A stretch of 64,000 bases of DNA, taken from NCBI GenBank assembly GCA_963724805.1, contig CAVRWA010000014.1, positions 930,001 to 994,000 of the forward strand, in the 5' to 3' direction. The notes under the pieces are model-generated. The model saw only the letters and a list, made by a program, of their open reading frames with translations, made no database searches and was not told the DNA's origin. Source of the DNA: CAVQZA01 sp963724805. Its GTDB lineage: Bacteria > Actinomycetota > Thermoleophilia > Gaiellales > Gaiellaceae. Shown here one piece after another: positions 22,190 through 30,496 of this stretch (position 1 is the first letter of the stretch; the number at the start of each line of letters is the position of its first letter). Position numbers and translations under genes: made by a program.

Positions 22190-24267
22190 GGTGGTCCCAA
22201 AGGTGAGGGAGGGCTGCTTCGGCAGCCCTCCCTCACTGTTTCGTGCGCCGGCAGCCACCAGTTCCAGCGGCCGAGCACGGCCATCAGCGACGGGACGAGG
22301 ACCATCCGGATCACCGTCGCGTCGAGCAGGATCGCCAGGGCGAGGCCGAGCCCGAGCTCCTGCAGGCCGGCGACGCGCCCGACGACGAAGCCCGAGAACG
22401 CCGCCACCATGATCAGGGCGGCGGCGGTCACGATTCGCCCGGTCCGCTCGAGCCCATGTGCGACCGCCCTCGTGTTGTCGTGCACGTGGTCCCACGACTC
22501 GCGGATCCGCGTGACCATGAAGACCTCGTAGTCCATCGAGATCCCGAACAGGGTCGCGAAGAGGACGATCGGCACCCAGCCCTCGATCTGGTGAAGACCG
22601 CGACCCCACTGGAAGACGACGACGAGGATCCCGCAGGCGGCGGCGACGGAGAGCAGGTTGAGGAGCACGGCCTTGAGCGGCAGGAGCAGCGAGCGGAACG
22701 CGCGCAGGAGCACGAGGTAGGTCAGGACGAGCACCGCCAGGACGAGCCACGGCAAGACGCCGTACGAGCGGGCGAGGAAGTCGACGCCCTGCGCCGGCGC
22801 ACCGCCCACATAGACGGGGGTGCCGGCGGGGAAGCGGGCCGCGGGGACCAACGTCGAGCGGATCCGCCGGACCAGGCTCTGCGTCCGGCGGGCGCCGTAC
22901 TCGTGGCGCCCCGCGACGATCAACCTCGCGTAGCGGCCGTCCGCGCTGACGTAGGGCTTTCGCTTCCCGCTCGCGACGATCAGCACCTCGGGGTCGAGGA
23001 AGAGGTCGTCTGCGAGCCGGGCGATCGCAGCCCGCGAGGGCCGGGCGCCGTCGACGACGATCTCCGACGGCATCACCGCTCCCGCGCCGACGCGATCGCG
23101 CAGAAGCGCATACCCCCGCATCGACTCCGGAAAGCTCGGGATCCCGGAGAAGGAGCCGGGCGTGAGCCGCAGGAACAGGGCGGGGGCCGCAAGCCCGAGC
23201 AGCACCACCGTGCCGAGCACGAGATAGGCGACCGGGCGGCGCATGATCGAGCGCGAGTGGCGCGCCCAGAAGCCGCCGTGCAGGTCGACCGGCTTCTCGC
23301 GGCGCCGCCCGACGCGGTGGCCGAAGAGCGACAGGAGCGCCGGCTGGAGCGTGAGCGCCGCGGCGATCGAGGCGAGCGGGACGAGCACGCCGCCGACGCC
23401 CATTGAGCGGATGAACGGCACCGGCACGAAGAGGAGCACCGCAAGCCCGATCGCGACCGCGAGGCCCGAGAAGACGACCGCGCGGCCGGCGGTGTCCATC
23501 GTCCGCACGACCGCAGCCTCGGTCGAGTCGCCCCGCGCGAGCTCCTCGCGGAAGCGGTAGACGATCAGCAGCGAGTAGTCGATCGCGAGCCCGAGCCCGA
23601 TCAGCTCGACGAGGTTGGTCACGTAGGAGACCACGGGGAAGAGGTGCGCGAGGAGGTAGACCGCGGCGAGCGTGCCGGTGATCGTGCAGGCTGCGAAGAG
23701 GAACGGGATCGCCACCGCGAGCGAGAAGCCGAACACCACGAGCAGGACGATCAGCGCGATCGGCAGCGCGATCGCCTCGCCGCGGCGCAGGTCGGCGGCG
23801 AGGATCGGGTCGAGGTCGTGCTGGATCGCCGGCTGGCCGGTCACGAGCGAGCCGGCGCCCAGGGCACGCCGCACGGCAGTCGTATGGCGCTTCGCGTGCT
23901 GGAGGTCGAGCCGCGTCGTGACGTCGCCGTAGAGGATCCCCGGGCCTCTGCGGAGCTCGCCCGCGCGGCCGCCGGGCACGGCGTGGGCGGCCCGCGCGAG
24001 CCGCGAGCGGGTGCGCGCCTGGAGAGCCTTGTCGGACGGGTGATCGACGGGGAAGACGACGGTGAAGGTGCCGTCGGTGCGCTCGCCGAAGCCCCGGGTC
24101 AGGAGCGCCTGCGCGCGGGCAGAGTCGGTGCCGGGCACCGCGAACGAGTTCGAAAGCAGTCCGGACAGGTGCGCCGAGGCGTAGATCCCGAAGACGAGCA
24201 CGACGAGCCAGCCGAGGAGGACGGCGACGCGAGCGCGGACGACGGCGCGGGTCCAGCGCTCGAGCAC
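22111..24267 (-). CDS. MMPL-family RND-like membrane transporter
   Basis: About 718 residues from a GTG at 24267. Architecture is typical: N-terminal helix (VAVLLGWLVVLVFGIYA), a large extracytoplasmic domain, a five-helix bundle containing the conserved GLGLAIDYSLLIVYRFREEL (proton-relay Asp-Tyr), a second extracytoplasmic domain and a second bundle with ATLFGISMDYEVFMVTRIRESW. These proteins export lipids or hydrophobic compounds using the proton gradient. The frame runs through the terminator hairpin at 22203-22236 and 78 nt into the opposite gene, which is implausible. A one-base indel near the end would instead use the TGA at 22233-22235, so the true 3' end is uncertain. Confidence 0.88.
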   Translation of the reverse strand: MLERWTRAVVRARVAVLLGWLVVLVFGIYASAHLSGLLSNSFAVPGTDSARAQALLTRGFGERTDGTFTVVFPVDHPSDKALQARTRSRLARAAHAVPGGRAGELRRGPGILYGDVTTRLDLQHAKRHTTAVRRALGAGSLVTGQPAIQHDLDPILAADLRRGEAIALPIALIVLLVVFGFSLAVAIPFLFAACTITGTLAAVYLLAHLFPVVSYVTNLVELIGLGLAIDYSLLIVYRFREELARGDSTEAAVVRTMDTAGRAVVFSGLAVAIGLAVLLFVPVPFIRSMGVGGVLVPLASIAAALTLQPALLSLFGHRVGRRREKPVDLHGGFWARHSRSIMRRPVAYLVLGTVVLLGLAAPALFLRLTPGSFSGIPSFPESMRGYALLRDRVGAGAVMPSEIVVDGARPSRAAIARLADDLFLDPEVLIVASGKRKPYVSADGRYARLIVAGRHEYGARRTQSLVRRIRSTLVPAARFPAGTPVYVGGAPAQGVDFLARSYGVLPWLVLAVLVLTYLVLLRAFRSLLLPLKAVLLNLLSVAAACGILVVVFQWGRGLHQIEGWVPIVLFATLFGISMDYEVFMVTRIRESWDHVHDNTRAVAHGLERTGRIVTAAALIMVAAFSGFVVGRVAGLQELGLGLALAILLDATVIRMVLVPSLMAVLGRWNWWLPAHETVREGCRSSPPSPLGPPYLTMVIANRIAASWYPSARPGASRS
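22203..22236. terminator. Strong bidirectional terminator with TTCG loop
   Basis: Perfect 15-bp arms GTGAGGGAGGGCTGC (22203-22217) and GCAGCCCTCCCTCAC (22222-22236) enclose the stable tetraloop TTCG, with TGTTTC following on the plus strand. It separates the convergent secreted-protein operon and MMPL gene. Confidence 0.85.
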
Positions 24268-24310
24268 GCGGCTAGCGTATCCTCGGGAAGGGACGAGTGA
24301 GGAGGCGATC

Positions 24311-24715
24311 ATGCGCAGACTGATCGTGATCGGCCTGGCCGCGCTGGCGAGTCTCGTGGCGACCGGCGGCAGTGCGAGCCCTGCACGAACGGCCGACGGT
24401 CTCCTGACCGGAACGACCCAGATCTCGTTCGGGTGCCCGGGCCCCGTGCGCGAAGGGGAGCCCTCCTGCCATCCCTGGCATCCACTCGCCCGTGCGCTCT
24501 TCTCGGTTGCCGCCGGCCCGGGCAATACTCGGCTGGTCCGCTCCGACGTCCGCGGCCACTTCAGCGTGCGCCTTCCGGTCGGCAGCTACAGGGTAACGCC
24601 CCTGCCTCAGCCCGCACTCCACACGCTCGGCGGGGCTCGGCTGACGGTTCGGATCAGGGCGGGCGCGACGATCCGGATTCTCGTTCGCTTCGTGGGCTTC
24701 CCGCAGATGGCCTAG
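24311..24715 (+). CDS. Small secreted carboxypeptidase-regulatory-like protein
   Basis: A 134-residue exported protein with a GAGGAGG ribosome-binding site before the ATG and a signal peptide MRRLIVIGLAALASLVATGG. The mature part carries a prealbumin-like pattern (LVRSDVRGHFSVRLPVGSYRVTPLP, then LTVRIRAGATIRILVRFVG) typical of regulatory-like beta-sandwich domains, and two cysteines (FGCPGP, SCHPWHP). No catalytic motif. It is divergent from the MMPL gene and ends on a CTAG shared with the convergent glycosyltransferase gene (24712-24715). Confidence 0.75.
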   Translation: MRRLIVIGLAALASLVATGGSASPARTADGLLTGTTQISFGCPGPVREGEPSCHPWHPLARALFSVAAGPGNTRLVRSDVRGHFSVRLPVGSYRVTPLPQPALHTLGGARLTVRIRAGATIRILVRFVGFPQMA

Positions 24716-25942
24716 CGTCTGCGGCGCCGGACGAGGAAGGCCCCTGCGAGGAGCGTTCCGGCCACGGTGAGGACGAGCTCGAGAGCCTTGCCGCCGCGCA
24801 GCTTCGACTCGCCGGAGGCGCGCTCGGCCATGTTCACCGGCACCTCCTCGAGCCGGAGGCCCGCCCCGCGGATGCGCATCAGCGCCTCTACCTCCGGGGC
24901 GCCGCTCCGGAAGGGCTCGGCGAGGAGCGGCAGCGCCTTCGCGTTGACGGCGTAGAGCCCGCTCGTCGCGTCGCCGAACGGATGGCCGAGCACGGGCTTC
25001 ATCGCGCGGCGAAGGACACCGGTGCCGAGGCGGCGGGCCGCACTCGGGCGGTAGCGGTACGGCTCATAGCCCTCGCCGCTCACGAAGCGGGAGCCGACGG
25101 CGACGTCGCAGCGGTCTGCGCGCACGAGCGCGAGCAGGCGCGCGAGCTCGTCGACCGGATGCTGCCCGTCTGCGTCGACCCGCCCGCAGTACGCGTAGCC
25201 GTGGTCGAGCGCGAAGCGGTAGCCGGCGGCGATTCCGATCCGGAGGCCGCGGTTCTCGCCGAGCGAGAGCACCTGGCGTCCGTGCTCGAGTGCGACCCGG
25301 CGGTGCGGTCGGTCGAGCCGTCATCGACGACGAGGACGTCCGCCTCGGGAAGCCCGGTTCTCGAAGCTCGTCGAGCACCGCAGGCAGGTTCTGCTCCTCG
25401 TTCCAGGCCGGGATGAAGACGAGTGTCTCTTTCACAGAGTGGCGGCTCAGCTCGGCCTCCGCCGCGTCGAGCTGGCGCGAGCGCGCCGTCAGCGCGACGA
25501 GCTCCCAGCCGAGCGCGTGCAGCGTGGGCGCGACCGGCGCGGTGCGGAACCGTGCCTCGATTCCGTGGGCCGCGTAGAGGCGGCGGAAGAAGTAGCGCGC
25601 GCGGTAGAGGTGGAGCGGCGTGCAGACGACGAGCGCCCGCTCGATCCCGCGCTCGTGGAGCAGCGGCAGTGTCCGGGCCGCGTTCTCGGCCGTGATCGTC
25701 GCGGTCGGCTCGACGACGAGCTCGAGCTCGGGGCCGCGCCAGGCCTCGCGCATCTGCTCGGCCTCGGAGACCGATCCGTCCGGCGCCCACCCGCTGAACA
25801 CGACGGCGCGAGGCGAGTAGCGCTCGGCGAGGCGCTCGGCCTCCGCCACGAGCCGGCGGCAGCGCGACGTGATGCGGTAGGCGCCGTCGGCCTCGAAGGC
25901 GCCGTTTCCGGGCACGACGATCGCTGTGGTTGCACTGCGCAT
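24712..25942 (-). pseudogene. DUF218 (YdcF-like) domain fused to GT2 glycosyltransferase, two frameshifts
   Basis: The N-terminal about 180 residues from the ATG at 25942 are a DUF218/ElyC-type domain (TAIVVPGNGAF, AVVFSGWAPDGSVSEAEQM, PTATITAENAARTLPLL), followed directly by a family-2 glycosyltransferase: VFIPAWNEEQNLPAVLDEL, VLVVDDGSTDRTAG, then GYCGRVDADGQHP-like DXD residues in YAYCGRVDADGQHPVDEL, and a C-terminal membrane helix (LVLTVAGTLLAGAFLV). The frame breaks near 25371 and 25311, each consistent with loss of one base; the frame is otherwise intact for about 410 codons. If repaired, it would be a membrane-anchored dolichyl-phosphate-mannose-synthase-like enzyme with an attached DUF218 module. 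Confidence 0.7.
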
Positions 25943-26969
25943 GACTGCAGACTACGGGCAGAGTTACCGCTGGGTGGCAGCGACGCGCACAGTCAGCCTC
26001 GAGGAGGCGCGGCGGATCGCCGTGCGGGCGCAGCTCCTCGACGGGTCGACCCGCGGCGTGCTCGACACGGTGCAGCGGCTCGGCTTCCTCCAGCTCGACC
26101 CGATCGCATCCGTCGCGGCTGCGCAGCACCTCGTGCTCTTCAGCCGGCTCGGCCCGTACGACACCGGCGAGCTCGACCGGCTGCTCTGGGTCGACCGGGC
26201 GCTCTTCGAGTGGAACGCCTTCATCTGGCCGATCGAGTCCCTTCCGCTCGTGCGCGCGCTGATGCGACGAAGCCGGACGAGCGTGCAGTACGAGCGGGAC
26301 CGGTGGGCGCGCGACTTCCTCGCCCGGAACGCGGCCTTCCGCCGCTACGTGCTGCGCGAGCTCGAGCGCCGAGGGCCGCTCCTCTCGCGCGACCTCGAGG
26401 ACCGGTCGGTCGACGGACGCCTCGAGCACCGCTGGTACGGCAGCAGGTGGGTGGGGATCATGCTCGAAATCCTGCACCGCCGCGGTGAGGTGGCGATCCT
26501 CGGCCGACAGGGCCGCCAGCGGCTCTGGGGCCTCGCCGAGAGCTGGTATCCCGAGACCGCGACGGTGCCTCTCCGGGAGGCCGAGCGCAGGCTCGCCGAG
26601 CAGCGCTTCCGCTCCCTCGGTGTCCGCTTCGAGAAGGGCGAGTGGCACGCGCACCGGGAGGCCGCCGACGGCAAGGTCGGCGACCGGGTCACGCTCCTGT
26701 CGCCGTTCGACCGCCTCGTGCACGACCGCGACCGCGCCGAGGCGCTGTTCGGGTTCCGCTACCGGCTCGAGATGTACGTCCCGCCCGCGAAGCGGGAGTA
26801 CGGCTACTACGTGCTGCCGCTCCTCGTCGGCGATCGCCTCGTCGGGAGGGCCGAGCCGCGCTTCGACCGCCGCACACGGCGGCTCGAGCTCGTCGGCGCC
26901 TGGGGTGATACGTCGCGGCTCGACGAGGCGCTGGCGGGCCTCGCCGCGTTTCTCGGGGCAGAGCCCTAG
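25941..26969 (+). CDS. AlkX/YcaQ-type DNA glycosylase (HTH_42 family)
   Basis: About 342 residues of the winged-helix HTH_42 superfamily (formerly DUF1006). Near the N-terminus is LGFLQLDPIASVA, which contains the QxD motif used by E. coli YcaQ/AlkX to unhook interstrand crosslinks; the AlkZ branch has QxQ. Other blocks are FEWNAFIWPIESLPL, LLSRDLED, TLLSPFDRLVHDRDRAEALFGFRYRLEMYVP and GRAEPRFDRRTRRLEL. It probably excises bulky N-alkylpurines from DNA. The start is uncertain: an in-frame GTG at 25926 is possible, and the ATG at 25941 overlaps the divergent DUF218 start. It ends on a CTAG shared with the convergent acdS gene. Confidence 0.85.
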   Translation: MTADYGQSYRWVAATRTVSLEEARRIAVRAQLLDGSTRGVLDTVQRLGFLQLDPIASVAAAQHLVLFSRLGPYDTGELDRLLWVDRALFEWNAFIWPIESLPLVRALMRRSRTSVQYERDRWARDFLARNAAFRRYVLRELERRGPLLSRDLEDRSVDGRLEHRWYGSRWVGIMLEILHRRGEVAILGRQGRQRLWGLAESWYPETATVPLREAERRLAEQRFRSLGVRFEKGEWHAHREAADGKVGDRVTLLSPFDRLVHDRDRAEALFGFRYRLEMYVPPAKREYGYYVLPLLVGDRLVGRAEPRFDRRTRRLELVGAWGDTSRLDEALAGLAAFLGAEP

Positions 26970-27973
26970 AACGCGCCGGCGTACGCGTTCAGCGCCGGCT
27001 GCCCGCCGAGGTGCGCGTACAGCACGCGTGAGCCGGGCTCGATCCCGCCCGAGCTCACGAGGTCGATCAGCGCCGCCATCGACTTGCCCTCGTACACGGG
27101 ATCGGTGAGCACGCCCTCGAGCCGGGCGCACAGGCGGATCGCGTCGAGCGTCCGCTCGTCGGGGATCCCGTAGGTGCCCGCGTGCCACCCGTCGAGCAGG
27201 ACGACCTCGTCGTTGCGGAGGTCGCGGCCGAGACCGGTCGCCTCGGCCGTGAACCGCGCGATCCGGGCGATCTGCTCCCAGGTCTGCGCCACGGTTGCCG
27301 AACCGTCGATCCCGAGCACGGCCCGCGGGCGCTCCTGCCCGGCGAAGCCCGCGATCATCCCGGCCTGGGTCGAGCCCGTCACCGAGCAGGTGACGACGGT
27401 GTCGAAGAAGATCCCGAGCGCCCGCTCCTGCTCGGCCACCTCCTCCGCCCAGCGCGCGAACCCGAGCCCGCCGAGCGGATGGTCGGACGCGCCGGCGGGG
27501 ATCGCGTACGGCTTCCCGCCGGCCGCCTCGACGGACGCGAGCGCCTCCTCCCAGCTCGGCCGGATCGAGATGTCGAAGCCGGCCGGGTCGAGGCGCACGT
27601 CCGCGCCCATGATGCGCGAGAGGAGGATGTTCCCGACCTTGTCGTAGGCGACGTCGGGCCACTCGACCCAGTGCTCCTGCACGAGCACGCACCCGAGCCC
27701 GAGCCGGGCCGCGACGGCCGCGACCTGGCGCGTGTGGTTCGACTGGACGCCGCCAATCGAGACGAGCGTGTCGCAGCCCTGCGCGAGCGCGTCGGCGGCA
27801 AGGTACTCGAGCTTGCGCACCTTGTTGCCGCCGTATGCGAGCCCCGAGTTGCAGTCCTCGCGCTTCGCCCAGATCTCGACCGCGCCGCCGAGGTGCGCGC
27901 TCAGCCGCTCGAGCGGGTGTACCGGCGAGGGCCCGAAGAGCAGCGGCACGCGGGGGAAGTCGTCCAGAGCCAC
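26966..27973 (-). CDS. acdS: 1-aminocyclopropane-1-carboxylate deaminase
   Basis: PLP-dependent enzyme converting ACC to 2-oxobutyrate and ammonia. From the GTG at 27973 the protein has 335 residues, close to the usual 337, and aligns along its length with known ACC deaminases: FPRVPLLFGPSPVHPLERL, AKREDCNSGLAYGGNKVRKL (Schiff-base Lys), TLVSIGGVQSNHTRQVAAVA, SRIMGADVRLDPAGFDI, IPAGASDHPLGGLGF, CSVTGSTQAGMIAGF, GTYGIPDERTLDAIRL, LEGVLTDPVYEGKSM and VLYAHLGGQPALNAY. D-cysteine desulfhydrase is the main alternative; full agreement over these blocks favours ACC deaminase. Codons upstream of the GTG look non-coding. Confidence 0.88.
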   Translation of the reverse strand: MALDDFPRVPLLFGPSPVHPLERLSAHLGGAVEIWAKREDCNSGLAYGGNKVRKLEYLAADALAQGCDTLVSIGGVQSNHTRQVAAVAARLGLGCVLVQEHWVEWPDVAYDKVGNILLSRIMGADVRLDPAGFDISIRPSWEEALASVEAAGGKPYAIPAGASDHPLGGLGFARWAEEVAEQERALGIFFDTVVTCSVTGSTQAGMIAGFAGQERPRAVLGIDGSATVAQTWEQIARIARFTAEATGLGRDLRNDEVVLLDGWHAGTYGIPDERTLDAIRLCARLEGVLTDPVYEGKSMAALIDLVSSGGIEPGSRVLYAHLGGQPALNAYAGAF

Positions 27974-28125
27974 GACCGTGAGTTTCTCATGCTCTCGGCG
28001 CGCGCTCGGCCGGTCCGCTGCGGGTTCTCCCGCGTACAAATCGGCGCATTCCCCGATGGCGCCGCGCGGGCGTTCGTGCATGCTGTAATCAAGAGATTGT
28101 GACGAAACGCACAAAGGAGACCGCG

Positions 28126-28302
28126 ATGATCATGCTCTGGACGATTGCGACGTTCGTCTTCGTCTGCGGCGCGCTCCTCTGGGTCGCATACGCGCTGATC
28201 CGGCCGTTCACGCACGTGCGCTACGACCATCGGGACGTGTTCCACCCGCCGTGGCTCGAGGACTTCGACTCCGGGCCTGCGCGCCGCGGGCCCCCCGCAT
28301 AG
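28126..28302 (+). CDS. Small single-pass membrane protein
   Basis: Fifty-eight residues from the ATG at 28126, chosen because AAGGAG lies at 28114-28119 with a 6-base spacer; an in-frame GTG at 28099 has no such site. One membrane helix (LWTIATFVFVCGALLWVAYALI) is followed by a basic then acidic tail with FHPPWLEDFDSG. No family recognised. A hairpin follows at 28315-28349. Confidence 0.6.
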   Translation: MIMLWTIATFVFVCGALLWVAYALIRPFTHVRYDHRDVFHPPWLEDFDSGPARRGPPA

Positions 28303-28314
28303 GGCACCGGCCTG

Positions 28315-28349
28315 ACAGGCGAACGCGGCCGCGCAGCGCGTTCGCCTGT
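28315..28349. terminator. Hairpin before the citryl-CoA-lyase operon
   Basis: ACAGGCGAACGCG (28315-28327) and CGCGTTCGCCTGT (28337-28349) are perfect 13-bp arms with a 9-nt loop, 12 bp after the small membrane gene. Likely a terminator isolating it from the operon starting at 28401. Confidence 0.7.
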
Positions 28350-28400
28350 TCCCGCCGGTCGGCCGCCACTAGACTCGGGGCGTGCGGTCGAGGCGTTGGC

Positions 28401-29186
28401 ATGCAGATCGGTAAGCCCGGGGCCCCGGTCAGCCACATAGCCCAGGCGTATCCCGACCGTGTCGAGGTGCGCGGGCGCGACCTCTGCGGCGACCTGATGG
28501 GTCGCCTGAGCTTCACCCAGTACTTCCACCTGCTCCTCACCGGCAGCGAGCCGACCGACGAGCAGCGTTTCTTCCTCGATCTGCTCCTCGTCGCGATCGC
28601 CGAGCACGGGATGATGCCCACCAATGTCGCCGCCCGGATGACGCTTGCGGCCGACCCGGACTCGCTGCAGGGCGCGGTCGCAGCGGGGATCCTCGGCTGC
28701 GGCCCGGTCGTGCTCGGCACGGCGGAGTCGTGCGCGCTGCTGCTCGAGGAGGCGCAGGCGAAGGTCGCGGCCGGCGGCGCACCCGCGGCCGTCGCCGAGG
28801 AGGCGGCGCGAGCGATCCACGCCTCCGGCGGCAAGACGCCGGGGTTCGGCCACCCGGTTCATCGGCCGGTCGACCCGCGCGCCGAGCGCATCCTCGAGCT
28901 CGCGGACGTCCACGGGGTGAGCGGGCCGCATGTGCTGCTCGCGCGCTGCTTCCGCGACGCCGTGGCCGAGGCCTGGGACAAGCCGCTCCCGATGAACGTC
29001 TCGATGCCGATCGCGGCGGTGATGCTCGACCTGGGCTTCCCGCCCGCATCCGTGAAGGCCGTGCCGTTGCTCGCGCGCACGGCCGGGCTGCTCGCCCACC
29101 TGGCCGAGGAGCAGCGACACCCGCTCGGTTTTCTGATGGCGGGGAGGGCGGAGGAGGCGATCGAGTACCAGCGCGGCCCGGAGTGA
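28401..29186 (+). CDS. Citrate-synthase-fold citryl-CoA lyase
   Basis: At 261 residues this is a short citrate-synthase-superfamily protein: only the large-domain core is kept. The active-site block TPGFGHPVHRPVDPRAERI matches the GHP-x-DPR signature, with the catalytic His and Arg. The N-terminal FTQYFHLLLTGSEPTDEQ and the C-terminal LLAHLAEEQ segments also fit. Short forms annotated as citryl-CoA lyases cleave or form C-C bonds between acetyl-CoA and an oxoacid. It is the first gene of a tight operon with a CoA ligase (1-bp overlap), a VOC protein and a GST-fold protein, implying a CoA-thioester pathway whose substrate is unknown. Confidence 0.8.
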   Translation: MQIGKPGAPVSHIAQAYPDRVEVRGRDLCGDLMGRLSFTQYFHLLLTGSEPTDEQRFFLDLLLVAIAEHGMMPTNVAARMTLAADPDSLQGAVAAGILGCGPVVLGTAESCALLLEEAQAKVAAGGAPAAVAEEAARAIHASGGKTPGFGHPVHRPVDPRAERILELADVHGVSGPHVLLARCFRDAVAEAWDKPLPMNVSMPIAAVMLDLGFPPASVKAVPLLARTAGLLAHLAEEQRHPLGFLMAGRAEEAIEYQRGPE

Positions 29187-30496
29187 TGCTCGCGCCGGAG
29201 GTCGAATCCCTGCCGTGGGCCGAGCAGCTCGCCCTCGACGAGGTCTCCTATCGTGCACAACTCGCCTACCTGTTCGAGCGCTCGGCGTTCTACCGCGAGA
29301 AGCTGGCGGAGGCGGGATTCGCTTCCGCCGAGGCCGCGGGAGGGCTCGAGGAGATCGCGCAGCTCCCCCTCACCGAGAAGAGCGAGCTCCGGGCGACGTG
29401 CACGCTGGACAATCCGATCGGCGCGCACCTCTGTGCGGCGCCGTCCGAGCTCGTCCGGATCTACTCGACGAGCGGCACCACCGGCACGCCCAGCTACATC
29501 CCCCTCACTGCGGGCGACCTCGACAACTGGGTCACCGGCTCGGCGCGGAGCTACGGCGCCTCCGGTGTCTCCGCCGGTCAGCGCGCCGTCTCGACCTACA
29601 ACGCGGGGCCGTTCGTGGCCGGCGCTGCGCTCACGGCGCTCGACCGCATCGGCCTGTGCCACATCCCGGTCGGCACCGGCAACACCGAGCGCCTGATGCT
29701 GGCGATCGAGCTGCTCAGGCCCGAGGCCGCGGTGCTGACTCCCTCCTACGCCGCCCATCTGATCGAGTGGGCCGCGGACCGTGACGTCGATCTGGCGGGT
29801 TCGAGCGTCGAGCGCGTCCTCGTGGCGGGCGAGCCGGGCGGCGGCGAGCCGGCCTTCCGCGCCAAGCTCGAGGAGGGCTGGGGCGCGAGGGTCACCGAGG
29901 CGATGGGGATCGGCGACATCGGCCCGTCGCTCTGGGGCGAGTGCGAGGAGCAGGACGGCATGCACCTCGGCGCGCGCGGCTTCGTCCACGCCGAGCTGAT
30001 CGATCCGGACACGGGCGTGGCGGTGGGGATGCAGGACGGCGCCGCAGGCGAGCTCGTGCTGACCCATCTCCGGCAACGCGCGGCGCCGCTGCTGCGATTC
30101 CGCACCCGCGACCACGTCGAGGTCCGGCTCGGCTCGTGTCGCTGCGGCCGCACAGGCCCGCGCATCCGCTGCGTCGGGCGGAGCGACGACATGCTGATCG
30201 TCCGCGGCGTCAACGTCTTCCCATCGGCGCTACGCGAGGTCGTGAGCGCGTTCGCGCCCAGGGTCAGCGGCCACATCCTCGTCAGGCCGCGGGACCCGGG
30301 TGTCAAGCAGGAGCCGCCGCTTCCGGTGATCGTCGAGCTCGCGCCGGGCGGGGAGGCCGAGGCCGAGCTCGCGGAGTCGATCCGTGAGAGAGTTCGTAGC
30401 GTCCTCGTCGTCCAGACCAGCGTCGAGCTCGTGCCGTGGGGGAGCCTGCAGCGCAGCGAGTACAAGTCGAAGCTCGTAGAGCACCAGGGGGGCTGA
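29186..30496 (+). CDS. Phenylacetate-CoA-ligase-like (PaaK family) AMP-forming ligase
   Basis: A 436-residue adenylate-forming ligase. The Thr/Gly-rich loop is RIYSTSGTTGTPSYIPLT, then LVAGEPGGGEPAF and EAMGIGDIGPSLWGEC. The C-terminal hinge RTRDHVEVRLGSCRCGRTGPRIRCVGRSDDMLIVRGVNVFP is diagnostic for PaaK-type enzymes; its Cys pair is also typical. It activates an aryl or related acid to its CoA thioester with ATP. The ATG overlaps the upstream stop (TGATG). Its position next to a citryl-CoA lyase suggests that the acyl-CoA product feeds a C-C bond-forming or -breaking step. The acid substrate cannot be read from sequence. Confidence 0.88.
   Translation: MLAPEVESLPWAEQLALDEVSYRAQLAYLFERSAFYREKLAEAGFASAEAAGGLEEIAQLPLTEKSELRATCTLDNPIGAHLCAAPSELVRIYSTSGTTGTPSYIPLTAGDLDNWVTGSARSYGASGVSAGQRAVSTYNAGPFVAGAALTALDRIGLCHIPVGTGNTERLMLAIELLRPEAAVLTPSYAAHLIEWAADRDVDLAGSSVERVLVAGEPGGGEPAFRAKLEEGWGARVTEAMGIGDIGPSLWGECEEQDGMHLGARGFVHAELIDPDTGVAVGMQDGAAGELVLTHLRQRAAPLLRFRTRDHVEVRLGSCRCGRTGPRIRCVGRSDDMLIVRGVNVFPSALREVVSAFAPRVSGHILVRPRDPGVKQEPPLPVIVELAPGGEAEAELAESIRERVRSVLVVQTSVELVPWGSLQRSEYKSKLVEHQGG

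Noticed and set aside
25080..27692. An 870-codon minus-strand frame spanning the glycosyltransferase, AlkX and acdS regions
   Set aside because: It crosses three genes in wrong frames. Only a short piece carrying the GT2 VDDGSTD motif is real, and it belongs to the frameshifted fusion gene.
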